Source: an uncultured Clostridia bacterium
GTDB taxonomy: Bacteria > Bacillota > Clostridia > Oscillospirales > Ruminococcaceae
NCBI GenBank assembly: GCA_947627905.1
Contig: CANQXX010000020.1
Coordinates: 1-36,702, forward strand
Direction: 5' to 3'
DNA length: 36,702 nucleotides
The notes under the pieces were generated by a model that searched no databases, was not told the DNA's origin, and saw nothing but the letters and a program-made list of their open reading frames with translations. Of the stretch, positions 16,085 through 24,654 are shown piece by piece. The position numbers were made by a program, and so were the translations under genes. Position 1 is the stretch's first letter; each line of letters starts with the position of its first letter.

Positions 16085-17044
16085 ATGGAAAAAGAACTGA
16101 TCTCAATAATAGTTCCATGTTACAACGAACAGGAAGTCCTGTCGATGTTCAGAGATGAGATACTGAAAGTCACAAACGGAATGTCGGAAAAATATCCGCA
16201 TCTTATGTTTGAGTTCCTGTTTATAAACGACGGTTCAAAGGACGATACCCTGAAGATCCTGAGAGAATTTGCAGAGGACGACAGCAGGTTCAGATATATT
16301 TCATTCAGCAGGAATTTCGGCAAGGAAGCAGGAATGTTTGCCGGTCTGGAAAACTGCAAAGGCGATTACGCGGTGATCCTTGACGCCGATCTTCAGCACC
16401 CGCCGAAACTTATCCCGCAGATGTACGAATATGTCAAGGACGGCGAATATGATTGCGCTGGAACAAGGCGTGTATCGCGCAAGGGCGAACCGAAGCTGCT
16501 TTCATTTTTTTCAAGGAGCTTTTACAAGGTCATAAATAAAATTTCTCAGACGAAGATAATTGACGGCGCACAGGATTACAGATTCATGACAAGACAAATG
16601 GTAGACGCTATCCTGTCAATGCGTGAATACAACAGGTTTTCAAAGGGAATTTTCAGTTGGGTAGGATTTAACACAAAATATATCGAGGTTGAAAACACCG
16701 AACGTGCGGCAGGAACGAGCACATGGAATTTCTGGAAGCTGTTGAAATATTCATTTGAGGGGATATTTGCATTTTCAACAGCGCCTATGAATTTGTCGGT
16801 CATAATGGGTCTGATCTTTATCCTGCTTGCCATTGCAATGGTGGTAAAGATACTGATCTGCGGCGAAGAAATGTGGGGAGACTCACTTATAATAACTCTT
16901 GTGTGCCTTATCGGAGGGATACAGCTTTTCTGCATGGGCGTACTGGGACAGTATATTGCAAAGACGTATCTTGAAGTCAAGAAACGTCCTGTTTATATAA
17001 TCAGCGAGACTGAAAAAACTTACAGGAAAAGAAAGGAAATATGA
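16085..17044 (+). CDS. Family 2 glycosyltransferase, GtrB/DPM1-like, with two membrane segments
   Basis: Membrane-attached enzyme of 319 residues that most likely moves a sugar from a nucleotide donor to a polyprenyl phosphate lipid. The GT-A fold opens with SIIVPCYNEQEVL, has FINDGSKDDT near residue 48 and the metal-binding DADLQHPP near 100. QDYRFMTRQMVDAI follows. Two hydrophobic helices lie at about 237-258 (SVIMGLIFILLAIAMVVKIL) and 270-290, then GQYIAKTYLEVKKRPVYII, as in the GtrB/YkoT group. GGAAGGTG stands before the ATG. It lies 23 bases after glmS and its last codons overlap the upstream ATG of ppa. The acceptor and sugar are unknown. Confidence 0.9.
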   Translation: MEKELISIIVPCYNEQEVLSMFRDEILKVTNGMSEKYPHLMFEFLFINDGSKDDTLKILREFAEDDSRFRYISFSRNFGKEAGMFAGLENCKGDYAVILDADLQHPPKLIPQMYEYVKDGEYDCAGTRRVSRKGEPKLLSFFSRSFYKVINKISQTKIIDGAQDYRFMTRQMVDAILSMREYNRFSKGIFSWVGFNTKYIEVENTERAAGTSTWNFWKLLKYSFEGIFAFSTAPMNLSVIMGLIFILLAIAMVVKILICGEEMWGDSLIITLVCLIGGIQLFCMGVLGQYIAKTYLEVKKRPVYIISETEKTYRKRKEI

Positions 17045-17046
17045 TT

Positions 17047-17589
17047 ATGAACATCTGGCATGATATTTCACCTAACCGTATCACAAAAGACAATTTTTTT
17101 GCTGTTATCGAGATCGGAAAGGGCAGCAAAATGAAGTATGAGCTTGACAAGAAAACGGGATTTCTTATGCTTGACCGTGTTCTGTATACTTCTACCCACT
17201 ATCCGGCAAACTACGGCTTCATTCCGAGAACTTACGCTGAGGACGGCGATCCGCTGGACGTTCTGGTGCTGTGTTCGGAGCCGATATGTTCGCTTGCACT
17301 GGTCAAATGCTATCCTATAGGGGTAATTTCCATGCTTGACAACGGCGCGCGGGACGACAAGATCATAGCTATTCCTTTTAACGATCCTACATACAACACA
17401 TATACGGATATAAGCGAACTCCCGAAGCACGTTTTTGATGAAATGTCGCACTTCTTTACTGTTTACAAGTCCTTGGAGGGAAAGGAAACGGTCATTGACG
17501 AAATGAAGGGCAGGGAAGATGCTATTTCGATCATCGAGCACTGCATTGACCGCTACATAGACAGCTTCTGCAAGGGAAAGTCGGAATAA
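17047..17589 (+). CDS. ppa: Inorganic pyrophosphatase, soluble family I
   Basis: Hydrolyses pyrophosphate released by biosynthetic reactions, pulling them forward. Length is 180 residues, normal for family I. The signature DGDPLDVLVL (metal-binding aspartates) lies near residue 61, and earlier KYELDKKTGFLMLDRVLYTS and YPANYGFIPRT are the conserved N-terminal motifs. ATG 17047 is 9 bases after GAAAGGA, while ATG 17041 is only 3 away, so I prefer 17047; the difference is two residues. It is the last gene of the rightward run that begins at rpiB, and a strong hairpin follows. Confidence 0.95.
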   Translation: MNIWHDISPNRITKDNFFAVIEIGKGSKMKYELDKKTGFLMLDRVLYTSTHYPANYGFIPRTYAEDGDPLDVLVLCSEPICSLALVKCYPIGVISMLDNGARDDKIIAIPFNDPTYNTYTDISELPKHVFDEMSHFFTVYKSLEGKETVIDEMKGREDAISIIEHCIDRYIDSFCKGKSE

Positions 17590-17639
17590 CTGATCTATGA
17601 TATTCTCAGGCAAATAATGTGTGAAAAGGCTTTAAATCA

Positions 17640-17682
17640 ATATCCCCTGCGGAATTTCCGCAGGGGATATATTTGTTATTTA
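17640..17682. terminator. Strong bidirectional terminator between ppa and the toxin gene
   Basis: Two 15-base arms (17640-17654 and 17656-17670, core CCCCTGCGGAA/TTCCGCAGGGG) form a perfect stem around one central base, so the real loop takes a few pairs. T-rich sequence follows on the plus strand, and A/T-rich sequence also lies on the other side. It separates two convergent genes and can serve both. Confidence 0.85.
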
Positions 17683-17988
17683 TAAAATATTGTCAATATT
17701 TCTTTTACTGTAAATAAATCGCCTGACTTCCATTACATCGTCTATGACGACATAAAAAACCGAATAGTTTCCTACATAAATTCTGTAGTATGTATTTTTC
17801 CGCTTTTTTAATGAATGAAAAGGTTCAAAGGCTAATGGAGAATCAAGTCGCTTTTCTATGGCTTTTTTAGTTTCATTCAATAAATGCTCGGCAGCATCAG
17901 CATTATTTAATGTTGATGAAATATACGTTACTGCCTTTGTAAGATCATGCTCAAACATTGGCAGTATTCTTAGTTTATATGTTTTCAT
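17680..17988 (-). CDS. RelE/ParE-family toxin of a type II toxin-antitoxin pair
   Basis: Protein of 102 residues with the RelE/ParE layout: an N-terminal strand (KTYKLRILPMFEHDL), two helices (EHLLNETKKAIEKRL), and the C-terminal strands YRIYVGNYSVFYVVIDDVMEVRRFIYSKRN, which is the family signature. RelE-type members cleave mRNA at the ribosome and ParE-type members poison gyrase; the sequence does not settle which. It overlaps the antitoxin gene upstream by 14 bases, the usual coupling in such pairs. Transcribed leftward into the shared terminator. Confidence 0.88.
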   Translation of the reverse strand: MKTYKLRILPMFEHDLTKAVTYISSTLNNADAAEHLLNETKKAIEKRLDSPLAFEPFHSLKKRKNTYYRIYVGNYSVFYVVIDDVMEVRRFIYSKRNIDNIL

Positions 17989-18238
17989 GAAGTACCGCCC
18001 TTACTCTGTCAAATACTTCATCAGATGTATAGCGAACGTCGGTGCTGTCAGCTTCTTTATCGGCTTCATCAAGTTTGGCTTCAATATCTTCTGTCAGCGC
18101 GGAATATTGTTCAAGGCTTAAAACTACCATAGTTCCATAGCCGTTCTTGGTAAGAAATACTGGCTGACCGCCGCTTACGACATTTTCTATTTCCGGGAAT
18201 TTATTTCTCAGATCCGATACAGGTCTTATTTGGATCAT
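17975..18238 (-). CDS. Phd/YefM-family antitoxin
   Basis: DNA-binding antitoxin of 87 residues that would neutralise the adjacent toxin and repress the pair. The N-terminus (MIQIRPVSDLRNKFPEIENVV) and GQPVFLTKNGYGTMVVLSLEQY are classic Phd/YefM dimer-DNA-binding sequence. The acidic C-terminal tail (residues about 50-87) would bind the toxin. GGAGG lies 8 bases before ATG 18238, so I use this start and not ATG 18253, which would include the ribosome site. Tandem repeats over its promoter fit autoregulation. Confidence 0.9.
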   Translation of the reverse strand: MIQIRPVSDLRNKFPEIENVVSGGQPVFLTKNGYGTMVVLSLEQYSALTEDIEAKLDEADKEADSTDVRYTSDEVFDRVRAVLHENI

Positions 18239-18259
18239 ACCGATCGCCTCCATAGCTTA

Positions 18260-18298
18260 TTTTATCATAATTTTATCATAATATTATTAAAATGTCAA
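18260..18298 (-). promoter_or_regulatory. Toxin-antitoxin promoter with tandem operator repeats
   Basis: On the minus strand TTGACA (18298-18293), 17-base spacer, TAAAAT (18275-18270). Two head-to-tail copies of an 11-base unit (plus-strand TTTTATCATAA at 18260-18270 and 18271-18281) cover the -10, which is where an antitoxin repressor would bind. Confidence 0.7.
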
Positions 18299-18307
18299 GT
18301 AAAAATT

Positions 18308-18335
18308 ATTCCCTCCGAAAATTTCCGGAGGGAAT
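18308..18335 (-). terminator. Terminator of the moxR-DUF58-transglutaminase-GH43 operon
   Basis: ATTCCCTCCG (18308-18317) and CGGAGGGAAT (18326-18335) form a perfect 10-pair stem around an 8-base loop. On the minus strand it is followed by AATTTTTACTT. It sits 45 bases past the GH43 stop and immediately before the toxin-antitoxin promoter, so it insulates the two units. Confidence 0.85.
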
Positions 18336-18379
18336 TTTTGCAATTGATGAACCTTATAAAAGCATTATCGGATAGGTCA

Positions 18380-19732
18380 TTATTTCATAAACACAAAATT
18401 TTTCATTTCAAACAAGCACCTGTTTCTGAATGGTTCGCCTGTCCAGTCGTCGGCATAGTCCGTTGTGATCTTAAAGAATACCGAATGACGTCCCGTTACC
18501 GCCTTTACAACGGCATTGATAACGCCGCCGTTCCTGCCAATGTCGCAGACGCCTATTTCCTCGCCGTTTTCACCGTCAATAAGTATGTGCATACGGCAAT
18601 CACAGCCGCAGCCTATCGTCTCCGCGGAAAAATCCATGGTCTTGCTGCCGAAGTCGTCGCCGAAATCAAAATATTTGTAACCCATTACAGCACCGTCGCA
18701 GATATTAGTTACCACCCGCTCAAAAACGTTCTTTTCGGTCACCATGGCTCCGCCTTTGAGAACGCAGGCAATTTCAGCTGGGGTGATCCTGTATGGGTCA
18801 AGGGAATCTTCAAATCCCAGCGAAGTCATTTCTACGGGCGGGATAGTTCCGTTGGGGAGAATTTCTATCTTTTCCACGCAGCCGCGTCGGGACATTATCG
18901 TTCCGTTGGTCATGCGGTGGTAGAAGATATACCACTGACCGTTTATATTTGCGATTGAACCATGATCGTTTCCGCCGGGATAGTCCACGCCGTTGTCAAC
19001 TATGTATCCGCGGTATTTGAACGGTCCTGTGGGACTGTCCGAGGTCGCATATGCAAGACGGCTGCCCCGCAGAGGAGAATAGATCATATAGTATGTTCCG
19101 TTCACCTTTCTCGGAGAGCAGGCTTCAAAGAAAAGCGAATCATGTTCGGAAAAGCCGTCCTCGGGGCGTTCTTTACAGGGAATAAAATGCTCAATACAGG
19201 TGCCGTCAAGGACCTCATACATATTCTCACTGTTGATCTCCGCCATAAAGGAACGCTCAAAGCCGCAGTAAATATAAGTTCTTCCGTCGTCGTCAACTAA
19301 AACTCCCGGATCTATGAACCAACCGCTGCAGCATATTTCATCGGGGATCGTATACTTATATTGCGAGATCAATTTAAACGGTCCTTCCGGACGTTCGCTG
19401 ACCGCAACGCAGCCTTTTGCGTTGACGATATAAGCATAAAGATAATATTTGCCGTCCTTTTCCACAACGTCCGGAGCATAAAGCTGACAGCGCTTGTCGG
19501 TCCAGTCTGTGTCGGCAGGATAGTCCCGTGTAGCTTGCGTGCGGAAAATATCCCCGTGACATACCCAGTTATTAAGGTCGTTCAGCGGAGCGCTCCAGCA
19601 TTTAAGAACATAATCGCAGAATTTATCCGAGCCGGCAAGGTCATGAGAGCCGTAAACGTATATCCTGTCGCCGAAAACGCGCGGTTCGCCGTCGGGAATA
19701 TATTCCCATGCCGGAAGATACGGATTTGCCAT
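18380..19732 (-). CDS. Glycoside hydrolase family 43 protein
   Basis: Five-bladed beta-propeller glycosidase of 450 residues. GH43 enzymes mostly remove xylose or arabinose from plant-wall oligosaccharides. There is no signal peptide, so it should act inside the cell on imported sugars. Motifs: N-terminal DGEPRVFGDRIYVYGSHD with Glu16 where most GH43 enzymes have the Asp base; YAPDVVEKDGKYYLY (Asp88); IDPGVLVDDDGRTYIY with the modulator Asp141; and FFEACSPRKVNGTYYMIYS with the probable acid Glu203. Residues about 310-450 form a second, beta-rich domain that may bind sugar (CBM6-like). AAGGAGG precedes the ATG. It starts 12 bases after the transglutaminase-like gene, an unusual partner. Confidence 0.85.
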   Translation of the reverse strand: MANPYLPAWEYIPDGEPRVFGDRIYVYGSHDLAGSDKFCDYVLKCWSAPLNDLNNWVCHGDIFRTQATRDYPADTDWTDKRCQLYAPDVVEKDGKYYLYAYIVNAKGCVAVSERPEGPFKLISQYKYTIPDEICCSGWFIDPGVLVDDDGRTYIYCGFERSFMAEINSENMYEVLDGTCIEHFIPCKERPEDGFSEHDSLFFEACSPRKVNGTYYMIYSPLRGSRLAYATSDSPTGPFKYRGYIVDNGVDYPGGNDHGSIANINGQWYIFYHRMTNGTIMSRRGCVEKIEILPNGTIPPVEMTSLGFEDSLDPYRITPAEIACVLKGGAMVTEKNVFERVVTNICDGAVMGYKYFDFGDDFGSKTMDFSAETIGCGCDCRMHILIDGENGEEIGVCDIGRNGGVINAVVKAVTGRHSVFFKITTDYADDWTGEPFRNRCLFEMKNFVFMK

Positions 19733-19744
19733 GAAAATTCCTCC

Positions 19745-22351
19745 TTATACTATGCAGTAAATATATTTTGCTTTGAATTTTTCCCACTTTGACAAAGAAG
19801 AGTAAAAACGTTTTGAAAGGCTTGTGACTGTCATTACCGCTTCGTGAGCTTCTTCTGCGGTAAGCTGTCTGCCGCCGAATGACGCTTTAAGAGCCGTTTC
19901 GATAACAGTATACGCAATTCCGTCCGAAAGCAGGGCAGAGCGTTCGGAAAGGGCTTTTGCATATTCAAGATATCCCATTTCGCCCTGTTCGGGAAGTTTC
20001 ATAAGATGTATTATACGGCGGAACTTCCTGTAAGCCGCATCGGCGGCCTGCTTTTTGCCGGACGCACATTTTTTTCTGTAGATGAGCAGGCATATCCGCC
20101 TTCTTATAATGAACAGCGACGGTACTGCAATTATTATAATGACAGCTATCAAAATTCCGGTAAGGTCGTAATATACATCAACCTTTTTGCCGCCCCTTAT
20201 GCCGAATACGCCAAATCCGACGGACGGTCTGCCATTGCTGACCGCTTCGCTGTCGGCGCTGTCGGGAGCTTCGGCAAGAGCTGCTTCGGAAGAGCTGTTT
20301 TCCGACGGCTGAGACTGTTCTGCGGTATTTTCCTGCTGCGGAGAAGTGTTCTGCTCATTGCCGGCGGGGGACGGAGCAGCGCTTTCCGCTGCGGAAGAAG
20401 AAATTTCAGTCTCTTCTGAAACAGATGTTGTTTCTGCGCTTGATTCTGTTTCAGAAGCAATGGTTTCGGTAGGCAAAGCCGTGCGCACATTTCCGTAGCC
20501 GGAGGTAAATTCCATAGGATACCAGCCAAAGCCGTCGATGTATATTTCAGCCCATGCATGAGCGCGCGCATCGGTAATTTCTATGGTCTCGATATCTCCC
20601 TTTTTTGCCGATACGGGGAAATCGGTGTTCGGCTTTATAATGTAGCCCTCCACATATCTTGCGGGTATGCCGGCATATCTGCACATCATTACTGCTGCCG
20701 TAGCAAAATGGGAGCAGCTTCCTTTTCTTGTTTCAAGAAAACGATCGACAAAGTCCCTTCCGGCAGGGAGCTTGCCGGCGTTGAGACTGTACTCGCAGTT
20801 GTTTCTCAGCCAGCTGCGTATATAATAAAGTTTCCTGCTGAAAACAGTCATTTCACCGAGAGTGCTTTTACCGGTAATTATATCTTCGCCCGTTATATAT
20901 TCGTAATAATTATCGCCGAATATTTCGTCAAGACGTTCATGCTCATCCGGCAGGTCAAGATAATTTTCATATACAAAATTTCTGTAAGCTGCTTCGTCGT
21001 TTGTCATTGATGATGAAATATTCCACCTTGTGCGGAAGATACCCTGATATCCGTAATATTCCGACGGATCATAAAACTGTCCCACATAGCTGCTTTCTCC
21101 TCCGGCAAATCCGCCGCCGGTCTCAAGGTTGTACCTTGAAACGCTTTCCGGAACAAGACTGTACGGCATATAAAGATAATCTCTTCCGGCAGAAACATTC
21201 TGTATGGCAAAGCTGTACCTCGGCATGGAAGCACCGGTGTTTTTCAGACTGTAGCTGTCAAAAAGCAGCGTGGAAAGTCCGTCTGTCTCAAAGCCTGCCG
21301 AAATATTTTCCAGTTTCTCAAGATCGGACGAGGAAAGCGGCTTCCAGCTGTTTCCCGTGTAGACCGAACCTATAAATCCGCGGAGATAGAAGGTATCCTC
21401 CGGCTTAGGCATGGTAATTTTAAGGACCGTTCTGCCGTCAAAATAGATCTCGTCCATTTCTCCGAGCTTACCGTGATCTATTGCGCCGGTGTGCTTTGTA
21501 TCTCTTGTAACGAATGTGACTACTTCCTCAAAAACATTTTTCATTTCGTCTCTTTCGATATAGCCCGTAATGTCATTGTAAATGCCGTCTATTCTTTCGG
21601 AACGGCTGTATCCGGATAATTTTACCGCCGCTGCTGATAGGAAAAAGAACAGCACGGCAAATAAAGCAGCAGCAAGTCCGCCGAATGAAGCGGCATATTT
21701 ATATCGGACAGAGCATATTTTTTCGGCAGAGCCTATCTCAAAGGATATTGCCGCAGCGCAGCCTGCTATTACTGCCGAAAAAGCGGCGTAATTCGGTTCC
21801 AGCCCGAACATGAGCGTAAGTATAGGAAGAATAAGAGGAGGTATGCAAAGTCCTATTGCATACCATTCTTTTGAAACACAGTATGCCGCTGCAAGGCATA
21901 TCAATGCGGCGGCAAAGCAGAAGAATATTGTGGTGTGGCGCGCAGAAAGCTCCGGCTCGGCAATAGGAATGAACGGTTCGCCGCGAAATTCTTTCCGTAT
22001 CCTTGCAAGATATATGTTGAGCGCATTTGCAAGTCCTGCGCATATGCTGCTGCGGAGTATGAACGTTATCAGCACGAACAGTGCCGAGACCGATACTGAT
22101 ACAATGCCCCTTGTGCCTTTTTTCATATTGAACGAAAGCATGAATACCGCGCAGGATATTATAGAAATAATTATGACAGCGGCTTTGTCGGCAGGCATAT
22201 CAAAGCAGGACAGGAATGATAAGACCGATCCCATGCAGCTTAGAAGCACAACGGCTGTTTTTATTGCAAACGGAGCAATGCTCGTACTGTGTTTTTTGGA
22301 AACTCTCAGGCTTGCAGACACAAGAACTGCGGCTTCGGACTGATCGTTCAC
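19745..22351 (-). CDS. Transglutaminase-like membrane protein (TgpA-type)
   Basis: Large membrane protein of 868 residues. About six to seven hydrophobic helices occupy roughly residues 20-240. An extracytoplasmic region with the transglutaminase-like core follows: Cys546 in GSCSHFATAAVMMC, His598 in ARAHAWAEIYIDGFGW, and Glu614 in YPMEFTSGYG, where Asp is usual for the triad. A Ser/Thr/Glu-rich linker (about 625-705) leads to a last helix near 725-745 (GILIAVIIIIAVPSLFII) and a cytoplasmic tail. The GTG start at 22351 is supported by AAAGGAGG 7 bases upstream. With MoxR and DUF58 partners it forms a widespread module whose exact job is unclear; envelope protein processing or assembly is likely. 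Confidence 0.88.
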   Translation of the reverse strand: MNDQSEAAVLVSASLRVSKKHSTSIAPFAIKTAVVLLSCMGSVLSFLSCFDMPADKAAVIIISIISCAVFMLSFNMKKGTRGIVSVSVSALFVLITFILRSSICAGLANALNIYLARIRKEFRGEPFIPIAEPELSARHTTIFFCFAAALICLAAAYCVSKEWYAIGLCIPPLILPILTLMFGLEPNYAAFSAVIAGCAAAISFEIGSAEKICSVRYKYAASFGGLAAALFAVLFFFLSAAAVKLSGYSRSERIDGIYNDITGYIERDEMKNVFEEVVTFVTRDTKHTGAIDHGKLGEMDEIYFDGRTVLKITMPKPEDTFYLRGFIGSVYTGNSWKPLSSSDLEKLENISAGFETDGLSTLLFDSYSLKNTGASMPRYSFAIQNVSAGRDYLYMPYSLVPESVSRYNLETGGGFAGGESSYVGQFYDPSEYYGYQGIFRTRWNISSSMTNDEAAYRNFVYENYLDLPDEHERLDEIFGDNYYEYITGEDIITGKSTLGEMTVFSRKLYYIRSWLRNNCEYSLNAGKLPAGRDFVDRFLETRKGSCSHFATAAVMMCRYAGIPARYVEGYIIKPNTDFPVSAKKGDIETIEITDARAHAWAEIYIDGFGWYPMEFTSGYGNVRTALPTETIASETESSAETTSVSEETEISSSAAESAAPSPAGNEQNTSPQQENTAEQSQPSENSSSEAALAEAPDSADSEAVSNGRPSVGFGVFGIRGGKKVDVYYDLTGILIAVIIIIAVPSLFIIRRRICLLIYRKKCASGKKQAADAAYRKFRRIIHLMKLPEQGEMGYLEYAKALSERSALLSDGIAYTVIETALKASFGGRQLTAEEAHEAVMTVTSLSKRFYSSLSKWEKFKAKYIYCIV

Positions 22352-22385
22352 GGCTTTACCTCCTTTCCTGCGGTTTTTTCACATT

Positions 22386-23585
22386 TTATTTGTAAGGATA
22401 TTTTCCTGAATAATATCCGCTTACCTTTTCGTCAAGTTCTTCAGCGGCTGAATAAATTATTTCTGTGGATATCGGTTCGTCCTTATCGTCCGTATCGGAC
22501 GCAGGCGAAGCGCAGAATACTGTAAGCAGCGTTTCGCCGCATATTCTGGAAAGCTCGCTGATGAATGTCTTGTCATCGTCCGCTGAAACTGCAAGAATGT
22601 GTGAAAAGCCTTTTCTGACCAGTTCAGCTGTTTCGGAAAAGTATTTTTCATCGGTAGATCTTCCGGAAAAAGCCGCCTGACCGCTGCAAAGCTCTGCAAC
22701 AGCGGAAATAAGGCTTTCCTGACCGCTTATTTCGGAGGTGAAAAGCAGTCCGTCTCCGGACGGGACCGTCAGGGTATGCGCCGCCTGTGCATTTACGAGA
22801 AATGATGATAATGTTGCGGTAATATCAAATATTTTGTCCGTATCGGACGCAGTCCTGCATGAACCGGTATCGCAAAGGATAAGTATTTTACTGCTTATAG
22901 GCTTGGACAGTTCCTTGACGATAAATTTTTCACCCCTGCTGCTGAGCTTCCAGTGAATGTGGTTAAGACTGTCTCCGGAACGGTATTCACGCAGTTCAAA
23001 AATTTCGGACGGATCGTCGCCGGATCTTGTCTGCGAAAAGGTATCGCCCTCCGCATTGTAGGAAAAGCTGCGCTCCGTTTCAGAACTGAACGGATATACT
23101 TTAGGCAGTACGGTGATCCTGTCATTAAACTGTATTTTCTTGAAAATGAATGTCAGACCGATAATATCATACACCGCAGCTCTTGCGGAAGATATATCAA
23201 TATATCCGCAGTGCTTCGGGGTAAAACTTACCGTCAGAGTTTCTTTTGAAAGCTGGCTCACCGGTATTATCACGGAATATTTTTCATTTACCGGCTTGTC
23301 CGGCGGGAAAAAGCATTTGTATCTGAATGTCAGCCGGCAGGCTGTTACCGGTAAAAACGCCGTGTTTTCAAGAAATATCTTTATTACCTCCGGCTTGCCG
23401 CGCTCTGAGGCTTTGGAGGAACTGCTTATCGAGATATTCAGCTTTGCTGTCTGTATGATAAGAAGTATGAAAAGCAGCACCGGCATTGCTGTAAGAAAGA
23501 CAAGAAGGATAAATGAAAGGTCGCCTTTATATAATATATGGAAAATAAATATCATGATCAGCAATATAATATATGTTATCTGCAA
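22386..23585 (-). CDS. DUF58-domain membrane protein
   Basis: Partner protein of MoxR ATPases, 399 residues. Two N-terminal membrane helices are visible (ITYIILLIMIFIFHILY and LSFILLVFLTAMPVLLFILLI), then a beta-rich region, then the DUF58 signature RSGDDPSEIFELREYRSGD followed by HIHWKLSSRGEKFIVKE (about residues 195-235). The remainder resembles a von Willebrand A-like fold (ILILCDTGS). The reading frame opens at GTG 23603, but AGGAGG (23597-23592) lies inside that extension and 6 bases before TTG 23585, so TTG is the likely start. It lies 38 bases after moxR and 34 before the transglutaminase-like gene. Confidence 0.88.
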   Translation of the reverse strand: MQITYIILLIMIFIFHILYKGDLSFILLVFLTAMPVLLFILLIIQTAKLNISISSSSKASERGKPEVIKIFLENTAFLPVTACRLTFRYKCFFPPDKPVNEKYSVIIPVSQLSKETLTVSFTPKHCGYIDISSARAAVYDIIGLTFIFKKIQFNDRITVLPKVYPFSSETERSFSYNAEGDTFSQTRSGDDPSEIFELREYRSGDSLNHIHWKLSSRGEKFIVKELSKPISSKILILCDTGSCRTASDTDKIFDITATLSSFLVNAQAAHTLTVPSGDGLLFTSEISGQESLISAVAELCSGQAAFSGRSTDEKYFSETAELVRKGFSHILAVSADDDKTFISELSRICGETLLTVFCASPASDTDDKDEPISTEIIYSAAEELDEKVSGYYSGKYPYK

Positions 23586-23623
23586 CTTTATCCTCCTTTT
23601 CACAAAATACTATCTTTATTCTG

Positions 23624-24580
23624 TCATATCCTCGGAGCAGGTGTGCGCGCGCTTATGTCGTGAAGAACGTCCCTTGCCGTTGCGCCCGCGGCTTTTGCCT
23701 TAGGCGTGAGAAGTATCCTGTGTTCAGCTACATCATTAAGAATAAATTTAACGTCCTCCGGGATAACATAGTTTCTTCCGCGCATAAGTGCGGCTGCTTT
23801 TGCCATTGAAGAAAGCGCAACGCTTCCCCGCGGGCTCAGTCCGAGCTTTATCTGCGGGTGAGAACGCGTAGCGGCGGCTATTGAAGCTATATAACGGTAT
23901 ATTTTATCATCGGCAAAAACTTCTTCGGCGGCTTTTTGCATGGTGATTATATTTTCTGCTTTTGCCACAGGACGGATATCTTCTGCTCTGCCGGAGCTTT
24001 CCTTTGACCTGAGTATAGAAACTTCGCTCTCTATGTCCGGATAACCCATTGAAAGACGGACTATGAAACGGTCAAGCTGGGATTCAGGCAGCATTTGTGT
24101 ACCTACGGAGCCGATAGGATTTTGTGTGGCGATAACTATAAAAGGACTTGGCAGCTTGTGAGTAACGCCGTCAACGGTCACCGAGCCTTCCTCCATTGCT
24201 TCGAGAAGCGCGCTCTGGGTCTTGCTGGACGTGCGGTTTATCTCGTCTGCAAGAAAAAGACTGCAAAGCGCCGCACCGGGTTTATATTCAAAGCAGCCGG
24301 TCTGTCTGTTGTATACGGTAAAACCGGTAACGTCCGCCGGAAGAACATCCGGCGTGAACTGCATACGCTTGTAATTAAGTGACATTGCCTTTGAAAAAGC
24401 CACTGCAAGGGTAGTTTTTCCCACTCCGGGTATGTCGTCGAGAAGGATATGTCCGCCTGCTATTATTGCGAGCAGTGTTTTGATTATGATATCATTCTTG
24501 CCTATAACTGCTTTCTGGACTTCGTCGGCAATGCTTTTTGCCAGAGGCATTATCTGTGTTTTTATTGTCTGATCGGTCAT
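23624..24580 (-). CDS. MoxR-family AAA ATPase
   Basis: Chaperone-like AAA+ ATPase of 318 residues, thought to remodel or activate partner proteins such as DUF58/von Willebrand A proteins. Walker A is PGVGKTTLAV (GVGKTT at 52-57), Walker B is LFLADEINR (Asp112-Glu113), and IATQNPIGSVGTQMLPESQLDRF is the MoxR sensor region. The lid domain has SPRGSVALSSMAKAAALMRGR. ATG 24580 has AAAGGAG about 14 bases upstream, a long spacing, but a stop codon prevents an earlier start. It is the first gene of the leftward operon, preceded by a promoter and a perfect palindrome. Confidence 0.93.
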   Translation of the reverse strand: MTDQTIKTQIMPLAKSIADEVQKAVIGKNDIIIKTLLAIIAGGHILLDDIPGVGKTTLAVAFSKAMSLNYKRMQFTPDVLPADVTGFTVYNRQTGCFEYKPGAALCSLFLADEINRTSSKTQSALLEAMEEGSVTVDGVTHKLPSPFIVIATQNPIGSVGTQMLPESQLDRFIVRLSMGYPDIESEVSILRSKESSGRAEDIRPVAKAENIITMQKAAEEVFADDKIYRYIASIAAATRSHPQIKLGLSPRGSVALSSMAKAAALMRGRNYVIPEDVKFILNDVAEHRILLTPKAKAAGATARDVLHDISARTPAPRI

Positions 24581-24654
24581 AGCTTGTTATTAAGCTCCTT
24601 TCGCGGCTTTTTATGTAATAAATGCTGATGTTCCGAAGTATGGCATTTACCCTG

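Noticed and set aside
18230-18958. 242-residue plus-strand reading frame over GH43
   Set aside because: It covers the toxin-antitoxin promoter, a terminator and the end of the GH43 gene on the other strand. No coherent domain.
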